From the NCBI RefSeq assembly GCF_023065955.2, contig NW_026622808.1:31198475-31262474 (forward strand): DNA of 64,000 nt. The letters are read 5' to 3'. Below the pieces are notes generated by a model. That model saw nothing but the letters and a program-made list of their open reading frames with translations. It ran no database searches and was not told the DNA's origin. Both the position numbers and the translations under genes were made by a program. This stretch comes from Ursus arctos (taxonomy: Eukaryota; Chordata; Mammalia; Carnivora; Ursidae). Below, one piece after another: positions 22,091 to 33,085 of the stretch. The stretch's first letter is position 1. Every line of letters begins with the position of its first letter.

Positions 22091-22925
22091 GTCTCAGCAA
22101 TTTACAAGAACAACGCATTTCTATCAATGGTCTAGCTTCCAGAAGGGAACGTGGATACGGTTAAATCTCCTTATAATCTGCAGCCCGTTGACAGATACTT
22201 GAAGCAGGCAAAGTGTATGATCTTCCAGGATTCTCCCAACTATCTTGGTGTTACTGCCTTGCTAGAGAGAAAAGCAACCTCAGATCAGCCTCCTCCAGTA
22301 TCTTGTAGGTCCTCTTTAGCATATGAAAATCCTTCCGAAATCTCCCCGTTCCTTACCTCCTCCTCATAGTATACAATCAGCCACCCCTCACAACCCCGGG
22401 GCAGCAGCTCTTTCTGCCCACGGTTCCATCCCCGTGCTTTAATAAACCACCATTCTGCACCAAAGATATCTCAAGAATTCCTTCTTGATCGTCAGCTCTG
22501 GACTTCACACCACCGAACCTCACCTATATTCCAAAACCACATCATAGTATATTATTAGCTTCAGGGGTAGAGTTCAGTGATTCATCAGTTGCATATAACA
22601 CCCAGTGCTCATCACATCAAGCGCCCTCCTTAGTGCCCATCAACCAGTTACCCCAACCCCCAGTCGCCTCCCCTCCAGCAACCCTGTTTGTTTCCTAGAG
22701 TAAAGAGACTCTTATGGTTTGTCTCCCTGTTTTTATCTTATTTTAGTTTTCCTTCCCTTCCCTTATGTTCATCTGTTTTGTTTCTTAAATTAAGCATCAG
22801 ACTCTTAATCTCAGCCCAGGTCTTTATCTCAGGGTCACTGATGTCAAGCTCTGCAAAGGGATCCATGCTGGGCATGGAGCCTACTTTAAAAAAAAAAAAA
22901 AAAAAAAAGATAAAAAGCACTTGGA

Positions 22926-23790
22926 ATATCTGATAATACAATTGTCATTCACTGGGAAAGCCTTATCCCCAGCAGGCTGACAGAAGAAGGTATTTCTCTC
23001 CGAAAGCCAGTCAGTCAAGGCTGGAGAAGGTGAATGCTTCTTCAAATGCAAAGACAGCAACACAAGATATCCAGGAACGTGAAATCAAGGAAACAAGACA
23101 TCACCAAAGGAACACAGTAATCTTCCAGCAACTGACCCCAAAGAAATACAGATCTACAATCTACCTAAAAAAGAGTTCAGCTTAGTGAGCTATAAGGAAC
23201 CACTGAAAGACAATTCAATGAAATCAGTAAACAATACCCAAAACAAGACGTTTAACAGAGAGACAGAAATTTTAAAAAAGACCCAAACAGAAATCCTGGA
23301 GGTGAGGAATGCAATGAGTGAAATGAAAAATGCAGTAGAGAGCACCAACAGCAGACATGATCAAAGCAGAAGAAAGAATCCGTGAAGTCACAGGTCACCT
23401 GAAATTATCCAGAGGATTACAAAGAAAAAATAACAAAAGTGAAGAAAGCCCACGTGAATTATGAGATAACATCAAGAGAACCTATTTAAGCATTGTTGGC
23501 ATCCCAGAAGAAAAAGAGAAGAAGAAAGGGACAGAAAGCTTATTTAAAGAAACAATGGCTGAGGCCTTCCCAAGTCTGGGGAGAGACTTAGACATCCACA
23601 TTTGTAAAACTCATAGGTCCCCAGAAAGATCTTTTCCTAGACAAATATAATAAAGCCATCTAAAATCAAAGAATTTTTAAAGTGGCAAGAAAATAAAAAT
23701 TCTTAACTTACAAGGAACCCCCATAAGGCTATGAGTGGACTTCTCAGCAAAAACACTATAGGCCAAGAGAGAGTGGGATGATGTATTCAA
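22926..23790 (+). mobile_element. Old L1 (L1MA/MB-like), ORF1 part, left half of a split element
   Basis: ACCAAAGGAACACAGTAATC, then AAACAGAAATCCTGGAGGTG and GAGAGAGTGGGATGATGTAT are L1M 5'UTR/ORF1 sequence in sense orientation. It breaks off at 23804 and resumes at 31428 with the next expected ORF1 bases. Multiple stops. Confidence 0.85.
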
Positions 23791-25094
23791 AGTGCTGGAA
23801 GAGAATGACTGAGGAAGATGATGGTGGAGCCAGAGGGCCCTAGGCTTGCCTCAACTCACAAATACAATTAGATAACTATCAAATTATCCTCAATACCCCA
23901 GAAATTGATCTGAAGACTGACAGAAAAAACTCCAAAACTAAAGGCAGAGGAGAGACCACATCAAAGAAGGTAGGAAGTACGGAGATCCAGTTCAGGAGAG
24001 ATATGTGGCTACTGCAGTGGGGAGGGAGCCACAGGCAAGAAGGGCAAGAGACACACTAGCACAAGGAGGAGTCCATAGCGAAAACAAATCCCCATAGCGA
24101 TTGCCTTGGAAAGCAAGAGGGCCTGAATCTCATGAGTTCTTGCAACTGCTGGGGCTTAAAGACTGGAATTTTAAAGGTCAGCATGCTTGGCTCTGGAAGG
24201 GCTGAGAGGACACTGGGGTTGCTCTTGGAGAAGAGGCTAGGGCAAACAGCCTGCAGACATACAGCCTAGAAACAGTGATCTGAAGAGCACCTGGGCACTC
24301 AGTGGGGAGGTTAGTTGCTCATCTGGGAGCATGTCGCAGAGAGGCAGTATTCACAGAGACAACCCCTCCCCCCTGCCATGAACACAGGAACTTGACAGTG
24401 CCATTTCCCTCCTCCACCCCTCAGCATAAGCACAGAGCCACTGCCAGGAACGAGTGCAGTGGCCACACCCCCTACCTAATTTGCTTACACCAAGCTCCCT
24501 CTGTCACCCACTTCCCTGCACTCAGGTGGAACCACCCTTCCCAGTCATGCTTACCTCAGTCCCAGCTCAGGGGGGCCCTCCCCTTGAAGACTGGCCCAAA
24601 CCCCTGCCCACACCATGTCTCCCAACCCAGGAGTTTTGTGGGGCCTCGATTCCAGTGACAGCAGCAACAGGTCTCATATCACAAGCAGGCCAGAGCACAA
24701 CAAGTTAAAAAGTGCCACATGCAGGCCAGGGACCAAACCCTGCCCACAACAGGCAAAGAAAGCCTCTGCAGACCACGGTCTGAAGGATAAAGTGGCCAGG
24801 ATACAACAGCAGAGCACACACCGGAGACAGTCCCAGAAGTACCAGGCCCTGGAAACGGGGGCCACTACACTGTAGGGCACTACATGACCTCTTCTTCATA
24901 AAGCCATTACATACTCAAGAACAGGAGATGTAGCTAACTTTCTTTACACAGAGAAACAAGCACAAAGACTTAGACAAAATGAGAGGACAGAGGAATTTGT
25001 CCCAGATAAAAGAACAGGATAAGACCATGGTCAGAGACTTGAGTGAAACAGATATAAGTAACATGCCTGATAAAGAATTTAAAGCAATGATCAT

Positions 25095-25213
25095 GGGGCG
25101 CCTGCCTGGCTCAGTTGGTAGAGCACACCACTCCTGATCTCAGGGTAATGAGTTCAAGCCCCACACTGGGCCTGTACAGAACTTACTTAAAATAAAAACA
25201 AAAACAAAAACCT
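25095..25213 (+). repeat. Short tRNA-Lys-like CanSINE in L1
   Basis: GCCTGGCTCAGTTGGTAGAG, then GAGTTCAAGCCCCAC: tRNA-like box A/B head with no CT-rich body. Exact TSDs AAAGCAATGATCAT (25081-25094, 25214-25227). Confidence 0.93.
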
Positions 25214-26543
25214 AAAGCAATGATCATAAGGATACTCACTGGACTTAAAAGCAGAGGACATCAGTGAAACCATTAACACAGAGTTAAGAAATAACATAGC
25301 AGAGATAAAGAGCTCAATAAATGAAATGAGAAACACACCTAATGGAATGAACAGCAGGCTGGAAGAAGCAGAGAAACAAATTAATGACCTAGAACACAGA
25401 GTAATGGAAAGTAATCAAGCTTAACAAAAGAGAGAAAAAAGAATTATGCAAAACAAGAATAGACTTGGAACTCAGTGACTCCATCAAACATAGTAACATT
25501 CACATTATAGGAGTCCCAGAAAAAGAAGAGAGAGAAAAGGGTACAAAAAATTTATATGAAGAAATAATAGCTGAAAACATCCCTAATCTGGGGAAGAAAA
25601 CAGACATCCAGATCCAGGAGGCACAGAGAACCCCCTAAAAAAAATCAACAAAAGCAGAGTGACATCAACACATATTATAATTAAAATGGTAAAATATAGT
25701 GGTAATGAAAAAATATTAAAAGCAGCAAGACAAAAAAAAAAGACAGTTACATACAAAGGAAACCCCATAAGGCCAACAGTGCATTTTTCAGCACAAACTT
25801 CCCAAGCCAGAAAGGAGAGGCATTATATATTCAAAGTGCTAAATGGGAAAAAGCTACAGCCAAGAATATTCTGTCCAGGAAGGCTATCATTTAGAACAGA
25901 AGGAGAGAGAAAGAGTTTCCCACACAAACAAAAACTAAAGGAGTTCGTGACCACTAAACCAGCCCCGCAAGAAATATTAAAGGGGACTCTTTGAGTGGAA
26001 AGGAAAGGCCAAAACCCATAGCATGAAAGTAGGAAACACAAAAGCAATAAAAAGAAGTATTTCTATAAAAAGTCAGTCAAAGAACATAAAAGGATGTAAA
26101 ATATGACATCATATACCTAAAACATGGAGAGCAGTAAAGAATGGATTCAAACTTAGATGCCCCTCAACCTTATATAAACTGCTATATGCAGAAAATATAA
26201 TTTACAAACTTGATGGTAACCACAAATCAAAAACCACTAAAAAATACGCAAAGAATATAGAGAAAGAAATCCAAATACAGCACTAAGGAAAACTAGTATA
26301 CCACAAAAGAAAGGGTCAGAGAAAATCTTCAGAAACCACCACAAAACAAGTAATAAAACAGCAATAAATACATATCTATCAATAATTACTTTAAATGTAA
26401 ATGGACTAAACACTCCAATAAAGACATATGATAACAGAATGAATAATAATTTTAAAAAACTCATCTACATGCTGCCTACAAGAGACCCATTTTATACCTA
26501 AAGACACTTGCAGATTGGAAAGTGAGGGGATGGAGAAACATTT

Positions 26544-26769
26544 TTTTTTTTTAAGATTTTATTTATTTATTTGACAGAGATAGAGACAGCCAGCGAGAGA
26601 GGGAACACAAGCAGGGGGAGTGGGAGAGGAAGAAGTAGGATCATAGCGGAGGAGCCTGATAGGGGGCTTGATCCCAGAGAAGCCTGATATGGGGCTCGAT
26701 CCCAGAACGCCGGGATCACGCCCTGAGCACGAAGGCAGTCGTTTAACGACTGCGCCACCCAGGCGCCCC
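26544..26769 (-). repeat. Young CanSINE with internal 28-bp duplication, antisense
   Basis: AGCCTGAT...GATCCCAGA occurs twice 28 bp apart (about 26653-26708). Exact TSDs TGGAGAAACATTT (26531-26543, 26770-26782). Confidence 0.93.
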
Positions 26770-27603
26770 TGGAGAAACATTTATCATGCAAATGAGTGTC
26801 AAAACAAAGCTGGAGTAGCAATATTTTTGTTGGACAAAATAGACATTAAACAAAGACTGTAACAAGAGACAATACTATAATGAAGAGAACAATCCAACAA
26901 GAAAATATAACAATTATAAATATTTATGCACCCAACATGGGAACTTCCATATACATAAAACAGTTAACAACAAACATAAAAGAAACTAATTGATAATACA
27001 ATAATAGTGGGGGACTTTAGCACCCCACTTACATCAATGGACAGATCTTCTAAGCAGAAAATCAACAAGGAAACAAGGACTTCGAATGATACACTGCACC
27101 AGAGGGTTTTAACAGATATATTCAGAGCATTCCATCCTAAAACAGTAGAATACACATCCTTTTCAAGTGCATATGGAACATTCTCCAGAAGAGATCGCAT
27201 ATTAGGCCATAAAATAAGCCTCAACAAATTCAAAAAGATCTGTCACACCATGCATCTTTTCTGACCACAACACTATGAAACTAGAAGTTAACCACAAGAA
27301 AATATCTGTAAAGACTACAAATACATGAGGGTTAAATAACATGCAACTAAACAATGAATGAGTCAACCAAGAAATAAAAGAAGAAATAAAGAAGTACATG
27401 GAAACAAATGAAAATGAAAACACAATGGTTCAAAACCTTTGGGATGCAGTAAAAGCAGTTCTAAGAGGGAAGTTTATAGTAATACAGGCCTACTTGCTCA
27501 AGAAGCAAGAAAAATCTCAAACAACCTAACCTTACACCTAAAGGAGCTAGAAAAAGAACAACAAACAAAATCTAAAACCAGCAGAAGGAAGGAAATAATA
27601 AAG

Positions 27604-27690
27604 ATTAGAGCAGAAATAAATGATATAGAAACTAAAAAAAAAAAAAAAAAAGGAGAAGAAGAAGAAAAAGGAAAAAAAAATCAATGAAAC
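27604..27690. repeat. A-rich/GAA-rich low-complexity tract in L1
   Basis: A run of about 18 A followed by GAAGAAGAAGAA-type sequence inside ORF2. Confidence 0.7.
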
Positions 27691-28412
27691 CAGGAGCTGG
27701 TTCTTTTGGGGGGAGGGATCAATAAAATTGATAAATCTCTAGACAGACTTATCAAGATGAAAAGAGAAAGGACCCAAATAAATAAAATCACAAATGAGAG
27801 AGGAGAAATAACAACAAACACCACAGAAAAGAGAATATTATGAAAAATTATATGCCAACAAATTGGGCAACCTAGAAGAAATGGATAAATTATTGGAAAC
27901 ATATAACCTACCAAAACTGAAACAGGAAGAAATGGAAAATTTGAACAGACCAATTACCCACAAAGAAATTGAATTAGGGATCAAAAAACTCCAAAGAAAG
28001 AAAAGTCTGGGACCAGACGGCTTCACAGGCGAATTCTACCAAACATTTTAAAGAGTTAATACCCACTTCGCAAGCTAGTCAAAAAAACAGAAGAGGAAAG
28101 AAAACTTCCAAACTTATTCTATGAGGTCAGCATTACCCTGATACCAAAACCAGAAAAGACACCACAAAAAAAGAGAACTACACGCCAATATCCCTGAGGA
28201 ACACAGATTAAAAAAAGTCCGCAACAAAATACTAGCAAACCTAATCCAAAATAAATTTTAAAAAATCATTCACCACGATTAAGTGGGATTTATTCCTGGG
28301 TTGCAAGGGTGGTTTGCTACTTTCAAATCAATCAACATAGTACCTCACATCAATAAGAGAAAGAATAAGAACCATATGATCGTATCAGTAGATCAAGAAA
28401 AAGCATTTGACA

Positions 28413-28620
28413 GGGCGCCTGGGTGGCACAGCGGTTGGGCGTCTGCCTTCAGCTCAGGGCGTGATCCTGGTGTTGTGGGATCGAGCCCCACATCAGGCTC
28501 TTCTGCTATGAGCCTACTTCTTCCTCTCCCACTCCCCCTGCTTGTGTTGCCTCTCTCGCTGGCTGTCTCTCTCTCTGTCAAATAAATAAATAAAATCTTT
28601 AAAAAAAAAAAAAAAGAAAA
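28413..28620 (+). repeat. Young CanSINE in L1 ORF2
   Basis: Full head, CT body and tail; exact 17-bp TSDs AGAAAAAGCATTTGACA (28396-28412, 28621-28637). Confidence 0.96.
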
Positions 28621-29035
28621 AGAAAAAGCATTTGACAAAGTACAACATCCACTCAAGATAAAAATCCTCAACAAAGTAGGTTTGAGGGAACACACGTCAA
28701 CATAATAAAGGCCATATGTGAAAAACCCACAGCTAATGCCATCCTCAGTGGGGAAAAACTGAGAGCCTTTCCCCTAAGGTCAAGAACAACACAAGGACGT
28801 CAACTTTCACCACTTTTATTCAACATAGTACTGAAAGTGCTAGTTACAGGAAGCAGACAACAAAAAGAAATAATCCAAATCAGCAAGGAAGAAGTCAAAC
28901 ATTCACTATTTGCAGATGACATGATACTATATATAGAAAACCCAAAAGACTACACCCAAAACTGCTAGAACTGGTAAATGAATTCAGTAAAGTTGCAGGA
29001 TACAAATTCCATGTACAGAAATCTGTTGCATTTCT

Positions 29036-29227
29036 TTACATTTTATTTATTTATGAGAGAGAGAGAGCAAGAGCATGCGTGCACGAGCAGTGAGGAGCAG
29101 CAGAGGGAGAGGGAGAAGCAGACTACCCCTGAGCAGGGAGCCTGATATAGAGCTCGATCCCAGGACCCTGAGATCATGACCTGAGCCAAACGCAGACGCT
29201 TAACTGACTAAGCCACCCCGGCGACCT
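29036..29227 (-). repeat. CanSINE in L1 ORF2, antisense
   Basis: Exact 16-bp TSDs AATCTGTTGCATTTCT (29020-29035, 29228-29243). Confidence 0.95.
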
Positions 29228-30300
29228 AATCTGTTGCATTTCTATACACCAAAAATAAAGCAGCAGAAAGAGAAATTAAAAAACAATCTCATTTACAACT
29301 GCACCCAAAATAATAAGATACCTAGTAATAAACCTAATCAAAGAGGTAAAGACCTGTATGAAAGAAACTGAAGATGACACAAAGAAATGAAAAACATTCC
29401 ATGTTCATGGATTGGAAGAACAAATATTGTTAAAATGTCTGAACTACCCAAAGCAATCTACACATTAAATGCAATCCTTATCAAAATACCAACAGCATTT
29501 TTCACAAAGCTAGAACAAACAATCCTAAAATTTGTATGGAAATACGAAAGACCCCAAATAACCAAAGCAATCTTGAAGAAAAGCAAAGATGAAAGCATCA
29601 CAATTTCAGACTTCAAGTTATATTACAAACCTGTAGTAATCAAAACAGTATGGTACTGGCACAAAAACAGACACATAGATCAATGGAACAGAATAGAGAA
29701 GCCAGAAATAAACCCATAATTATATGGGCAATTAATCTTTGACAAAGTAGGAAAGATTTTCCCATTTTATCCAATGGGAAAAAGGACAATCGCTTCAACA
29801 AATGGTGCTGGAAAAACGGGACCACTTTCTTACAACATACAAAAAAATAAATTAAAAATTGATTAAAGACCTAAATTTGAGACCTAAAACCATAAAAATC
29901 CTAGAAAAGAGCACAAGTAGTAATTTCTCTGACATCAACTCTAGAAACTTGTTTCTAGATAGGTCCCCTGAGGCAAGGGAAACAAAAGCAAAACTATAAC
30001 CTGTTGGGACAACATCAAAATAAAAAGCTTCTGCACAGTGAAGGAAATAATCAACAAAATTAAATGGCAACCTAAGGAATGGGAGATTTTTATAAACAAC
30101 ATATTCTTTGAAGGGTTAGTATCCAAAATATATTAAAAACTTATAAAACTCAGCACCCCAAAACCAAATAATCCAATTTAAAAATGGGCAAGAGACATGA
30201 ACAGACATTTCTCCAAAGAACACACCCAGATGGCCAACAGACATGAAATGATGCTCAACATCACTCATCATCACAGAAACACAAATCAAAACCACAACAA

Positions 30301-30486
30301 GGGGACGCCTGGGTGGCTCAGTCCGTTGGGCGTCTGCCTTCAGTTTGGGTCATGATCCCAGAGTTCTGGGATCGAGTCCTGCGTGGAGCTCCTCGCTCAG
30401 CAGGCAGCCTGCTTCTCTCTTTCCCTCTGCCTGCCACTCCCCCTGCTTGTGTTCTCTCTCTGTCAAATAAATAAATAAAATCTTAA
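30301..30486 (+). repeat. CanSINE in L1 ORF2
   Basis: GGGGACGCCTGGGTGGCTC head, tail AATAAATAAATAAAATCTTA. L1 sequence resumes at 30498 (GATGAGATATCACCTC). Confidence 0.93.
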
Positions 30487-31046
30487 AAAAAACACACCAC
30501 GATGAGATATCACCTCATACCTGTAAGAATGGTTAAAATCAAAAACACAAGAAAAAACAGGTGTTGGCAAGGATGTGGAGAAAAAGGAACCCTCAGGTAC
30601 TGTTGGTCGGAATGCAAGCTGGTGTAGCCACTGTGGAAAACAGTATGGAGGTTCCTCAAAAAAATTAAAAATAGAACTACCCAGTGATCTAGCAATTGCA
30701 CTACTAATTATTTACTCGAAAAATATAAAAACACTGATTCAAAGGGATACATGAATCCCTACTTTTATAGCAGCGTTATTTACAATAGCCAAGATATGGA
30801 AGCAGCCCGAGTGTCTGTTGACAGATGAATGGATAAAGAAGATGTGGTATATACATGCAATAGAAAAGTATTCAGTCATAAAAAAGAGTGGAATCTTGCC
30901 ATTTGCAATAACATGGATGGAGCGAGGGACTATAATGCTAAGTGAAATAAGTCAAAGAAAGACAAATACCATATGATCTCACTCATATGTGGAATTTAAG
31001 AAACAAAACAAAGGAGCAAAGGGGGTTAAAAAGAGAGAGAGAGAGA

Positions 31047-31244
31047 GGGGCGCCTGGGTGGCACAGCGGTTAAGCGTCTGCCTTCGGCTCAGGGCGTGAT
31101 CCCGGCATTCTGGGATCGAGCCCCACATCAGGCTCCTCTGCTATGAGCCTGCTTCTTCCTCTCCCACTCCCTCTGCTTGTGTTCCCTCTCTCGCTGGCTG
31201 TCTCTGTCTCTGTCAAATAAATAAATAAAATCTTTAAAAAAAAA

Positions 31245-31245
<1 letters not shown>
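31047..31245 (+). repeat. Young CanSINE in L1 3' UTR
   Basis: Full length; flanked on both sides by GA repeats (AGAGAGAGAGAGAG), which form the TSD. Confidence 0.95.
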
Positions 31246-31275
<30 letters not shown>

Positions 31276-31427
31276 CTCTTAACTACAGAGAACAAACCGA
31301 TGGTTACCAGAGGGGAGGGGGTTGGGACTATGGGTGAAACAGGTGACAGGGATTAAGGAGTGCACTTGTCATGATGAGCACCAGGTGATTCAAATGAAAA
31401 CTTAAAACAAAAAGCAAAAAACCCCAC

Positions 31428-31785
31428 AAAGCGTTGCAAGAAAAAACTGCCAACCAATAATGCTTTATTCAGTAAAGCTGTCCTTCAGAAATGAAGGAGC
31501 GATAAAGACTTTTGTGGATTAACAAAAGCTCAGAGTTAATCACCACTAGACCTGCTTTACAAGAAATGCTGAAAAGAAGTCTTCAAGCTGACAAGAAAGG
31601 ACAATAATTAGTAACATGAAAAGGCAAGTATACACTGGGTAAAGGCAAGTATACAAATTCAGAATACTCTAATACTGTAATACGGTGGTATGTTAATCAC
31701 TTAACTCTAGTATAAAGGTTAAGAGACAAAATTACTAAAAATAACTACAACTACAATAACTTGTTAATAGCTACAAAAAAGACAT
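31428..31785 (+). mobile_element. Old L1, right half of the split element
   Basis: AACTGCCAACCAATAATGC, then TACAAGAAATGCTGAAAAGA and CTCTAATACTGTAATACGG continue the ORF1 end and the inter-ORF spacer of the L1M that breaks off at 23.8 kb. Confidence 0.85.
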
Positions 31786-31898
31786 AAAAATGCTCAACAA
31801 GTACATGAAAAGGTACTCAACACCCCTAAGCATCAGGGAAATGCAGATCAAAACTAACTCACACTTGTTAGGATGGCTTTTATTTAAAAAGACAACAT

Positions 31899-32111
31899 GG
31901 GGTGCCTGGGTGGCTCAGTTGTTAAGCGTCTGCCTTCAGCTCAGGTCATGATCCCAGGGTCCTGGGATCGAGCCCCACATCGGGCTCCCTGCTCAACGGG
32001 AAGCCTGCTTCTCCCTCTCCCACTCCCCGGGCTTGTGTTCCCTCTCTCGCTGTGTCTCTCTCTGTCAAATAAATAAAATCTTTCAAAATAAATAAATAAA
32101 TAAATAAAAAG
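31899..32111 (+). repeat. CanSINE, first of three at one target
   Basis: Flanked by AAAAAGACAACATG on both sides (ends at 31898 and 32126). Confidence 0.93.
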
Positions 32112-32126
32112 ATAAAAAGACAACAT

Positions 32127-32290
32127 GGGGGTGCCTGCGTGGCTCAGCTGGTTAAGCATCTTCAACTCTTGATTTCAGCTCAGATCTTGTTCTCAGGGTT
32201 GTGAGATCGAGCCCTGCATCAGGCTCATGCACTAGACATGGAGCCTGCTTAAGACCTTCTCTCGGCATCCCCCCAGTAAATAAATAAATA
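32127..32290 (+). repeat. CanSINE, second of three at one target
   Basis: GGGGTGCCTGCGTGGCTCAG head, diverged body; right flank AAACAGACAACAGATG repeats the same target. Confidence 0.9.
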
Positions 32291-32304
32291 AACAGACAAC
32301 AGAT

Positions 32305-32432
32305 GGGGCGCCTGAGTGGCTCAGTCAGTTAAGCATCTGACTGAGAGGGTTGTGAGTTCAGGCCCCATGTTGGGCTCCATGCTGGGTGTGAAGCCTACTA
32401 AAATAAAATAAAATAAAATAAGATAAAATAAA
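32305..32432 (+). repeat. CanSINE, third of three at one target
   Basis: GGGGCGCCTGAGTGGCTCAG head, no CT body, (AAAAT)n tail; right flank AAAAAGACAACAGAT. Confidence 0.9.
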
Positions 32433-32484
32433 AAGACAACAGATAACATGTGTTGGGAAAGATGTGGAGAAAAGGGAATCCTTG

Positions 32485-32724
32485 GGGCGCCTGGGTGGCT
32501 CGTTAAGCGTCTGCCTTCGGCTCAGGGCGTGGTCCCGGCGTTATGGGATCGAGTCCCACATCAGGCTCTTCCGCTACGAGCCTGCTTCTTCCTCTCCCAC
32601 TCCCCCTGCTTGTGTTCCCTCTCTCGCTGGCTGTTTCTGTCTCTGTCAAATAAATAAATAAAATCAAGAAAGAAAGAAAAGAAAGGAAAGAAAGGAAAGA
32701 AAGGAAAGAAAGAAAGAAAGAAAG
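32485..32724 (+). repeat. Young CanSINE with expanded (GAAA)n tail
   Basis: Exact 15-bp TSDs AAAAGGGAATCCTTG (32470-32484, 32725-32739). Part of the head is missing (GGCTCGTTAAGC). The tail 32665-32724 is a GAAA/GGAAA microsatellite. Confidence 0.95.
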
Positions 32725-33060
32725 AAAAGGGAATCCTTGTACACTGTTGGTGGAAATGTAAATTGGTACAGTCATTATGGAAAACAATATGAAAGTTCCT
32801 CAAAAAATTAAAAACCAAACTAACTTAAAATCTAGCAATCCTACTTCTGGGTATATATCCAAAGTAAACAAAAGCATTATCTTGAATAGCTACCTGCATC
32901 CCCATGTTCAGTGCAGCAGTATTCACAATAGCCAAGTTATGGAAACAATCTAATTGTCTGTGAATAGATAAATGGATAAAGATGATGTCGTGTATATTTA
33001 TAATAGAATACTATTCAACCATAAGAAGGAAATCCTGCCATTTACATCATATATACTTAT

Positions 33061-33085
33061 AGATAGATGATAGATAGATAGATAC
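33061..33085. repeat. (GATA)n microsatellite
   Basis: ATAGATAGATGATAGATAGATAGATAC-type tract of about six units within L1. Confidence 0.8.

Larger units (their letters stand above)
20824..22544 (+). mobile_element. Solo LTR of a carnivore ERV, split by a retrocopy
   Basis: Begins TGATGAGGGAGC and ends ACCACATCA, the canonical TG...CA ends, with a 5-bp TSD TAGTA at 20819-20823 and 22545-22549. The 3' part (about 22091-22544) has CCCGTGCTTTAATAAACCAC, a polyadenylation signal typical of gammaretrovirus-like LTRs. Only one LTR and no gag/pol/env remains. The interior is interrupted by a poly(A)-tailed insert at about 21001-22090. Confidence 0.75.
20789..22789 (-). mobile_element. 5'-truncated carnivore L1 3' end, antisense, inside the SINE and itself split
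   Basis: Poly-T plus TTAACATATAGTA (to 20823) joins with TATTATTAGCTTCAGG (from 22550, after the TSD) to give about 280 bp of continuous carnivore L1 3' UTR, antisense. TSD is imperfect: TTAAAGCCTGTGACT (20774-20788) and TTAAGCATCAGACTC (22790-22804). Confidence 0.8.
20750..22911 (+). repeat. CanSINE split by nested insertions (20750-20788 and 22790-22911)
   Basis: The head GGGGCACCTGGATGGCTCAG stops at 20788; the body resumes at 22790 (TTAAGCATCAGACTC) and ends in an A tail at 22911. Outer TSDs AAAAAGCATTTGGA (20736-20749) and AAAAAGCACTTGGA (22912-22925) prove that the halves are one element. Everything between is later insertion. Confidence 0.85.
23805..31427 (+). mobile_element. Near-full-length carnivore L1, inactive
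   Basis: A 5' UTR starts at about 23810 (GAGGAAGATGATGGTGGAGC), followed by ORF1 remnants (about 24960-25995, for example GAAATATTAAAGGGGACTC at its end). ORF2 lies at about 26370-30900 and covers endonuclease (a GTAAATGGACTAAACACTCC stretch), RT (the frame near 28915 keeps a FADDM-like motif) and C-terminal part. The 3' UTR ends at about 31390. Stops and frameshifts are frequent in both ORFs. SINEs at 25095, 26544, 28413, 29036, 30301 and 31047 interrupt it. Diverged TSDs (23789-23804 AAAGTGCTGGAAGAGA; 31428-31443 AAAGCGTTGCAAGAAA) show it inserted into the older L1. The last part of the 3' UTR is missing. Confidence 0.85.
31786..33060 (+). mobile_element. L1 ORF2 3' fragment carrying four SINEs
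   Basis: ATCAGGGAAATGCAGATCAA, then GGATGGCTTTTATTTAAAAA; resumes at 32445 (ACATGTGTTGGGAAAGATG) and 32740 (TACACTGTTGGTGGAAATG). Typical ORF2 C-terminal/3' sequence; most of ORF2 is missing between this and the previous piece. Confidence 0.8.

Noticed and set aside
20824..22544. Complete endogenous provirus
   Set aside because: Only one LTR-like sequence is present and the interior is L2-derived non-viral DNA; no gag, pol or env is seen.
25095..25170. tRNA-Lys gene
   Set aside because: Box A/B similarity is due to the SINE head; A tail and TSDs are present and the acceptor stem does not close.
28915..28930. Possible active L1 reverse transcriptase
   Set aside because: The FADD-like motif is present, but ORF1 and ORF2 carry many stops, frameshifts and six SINE insertions.
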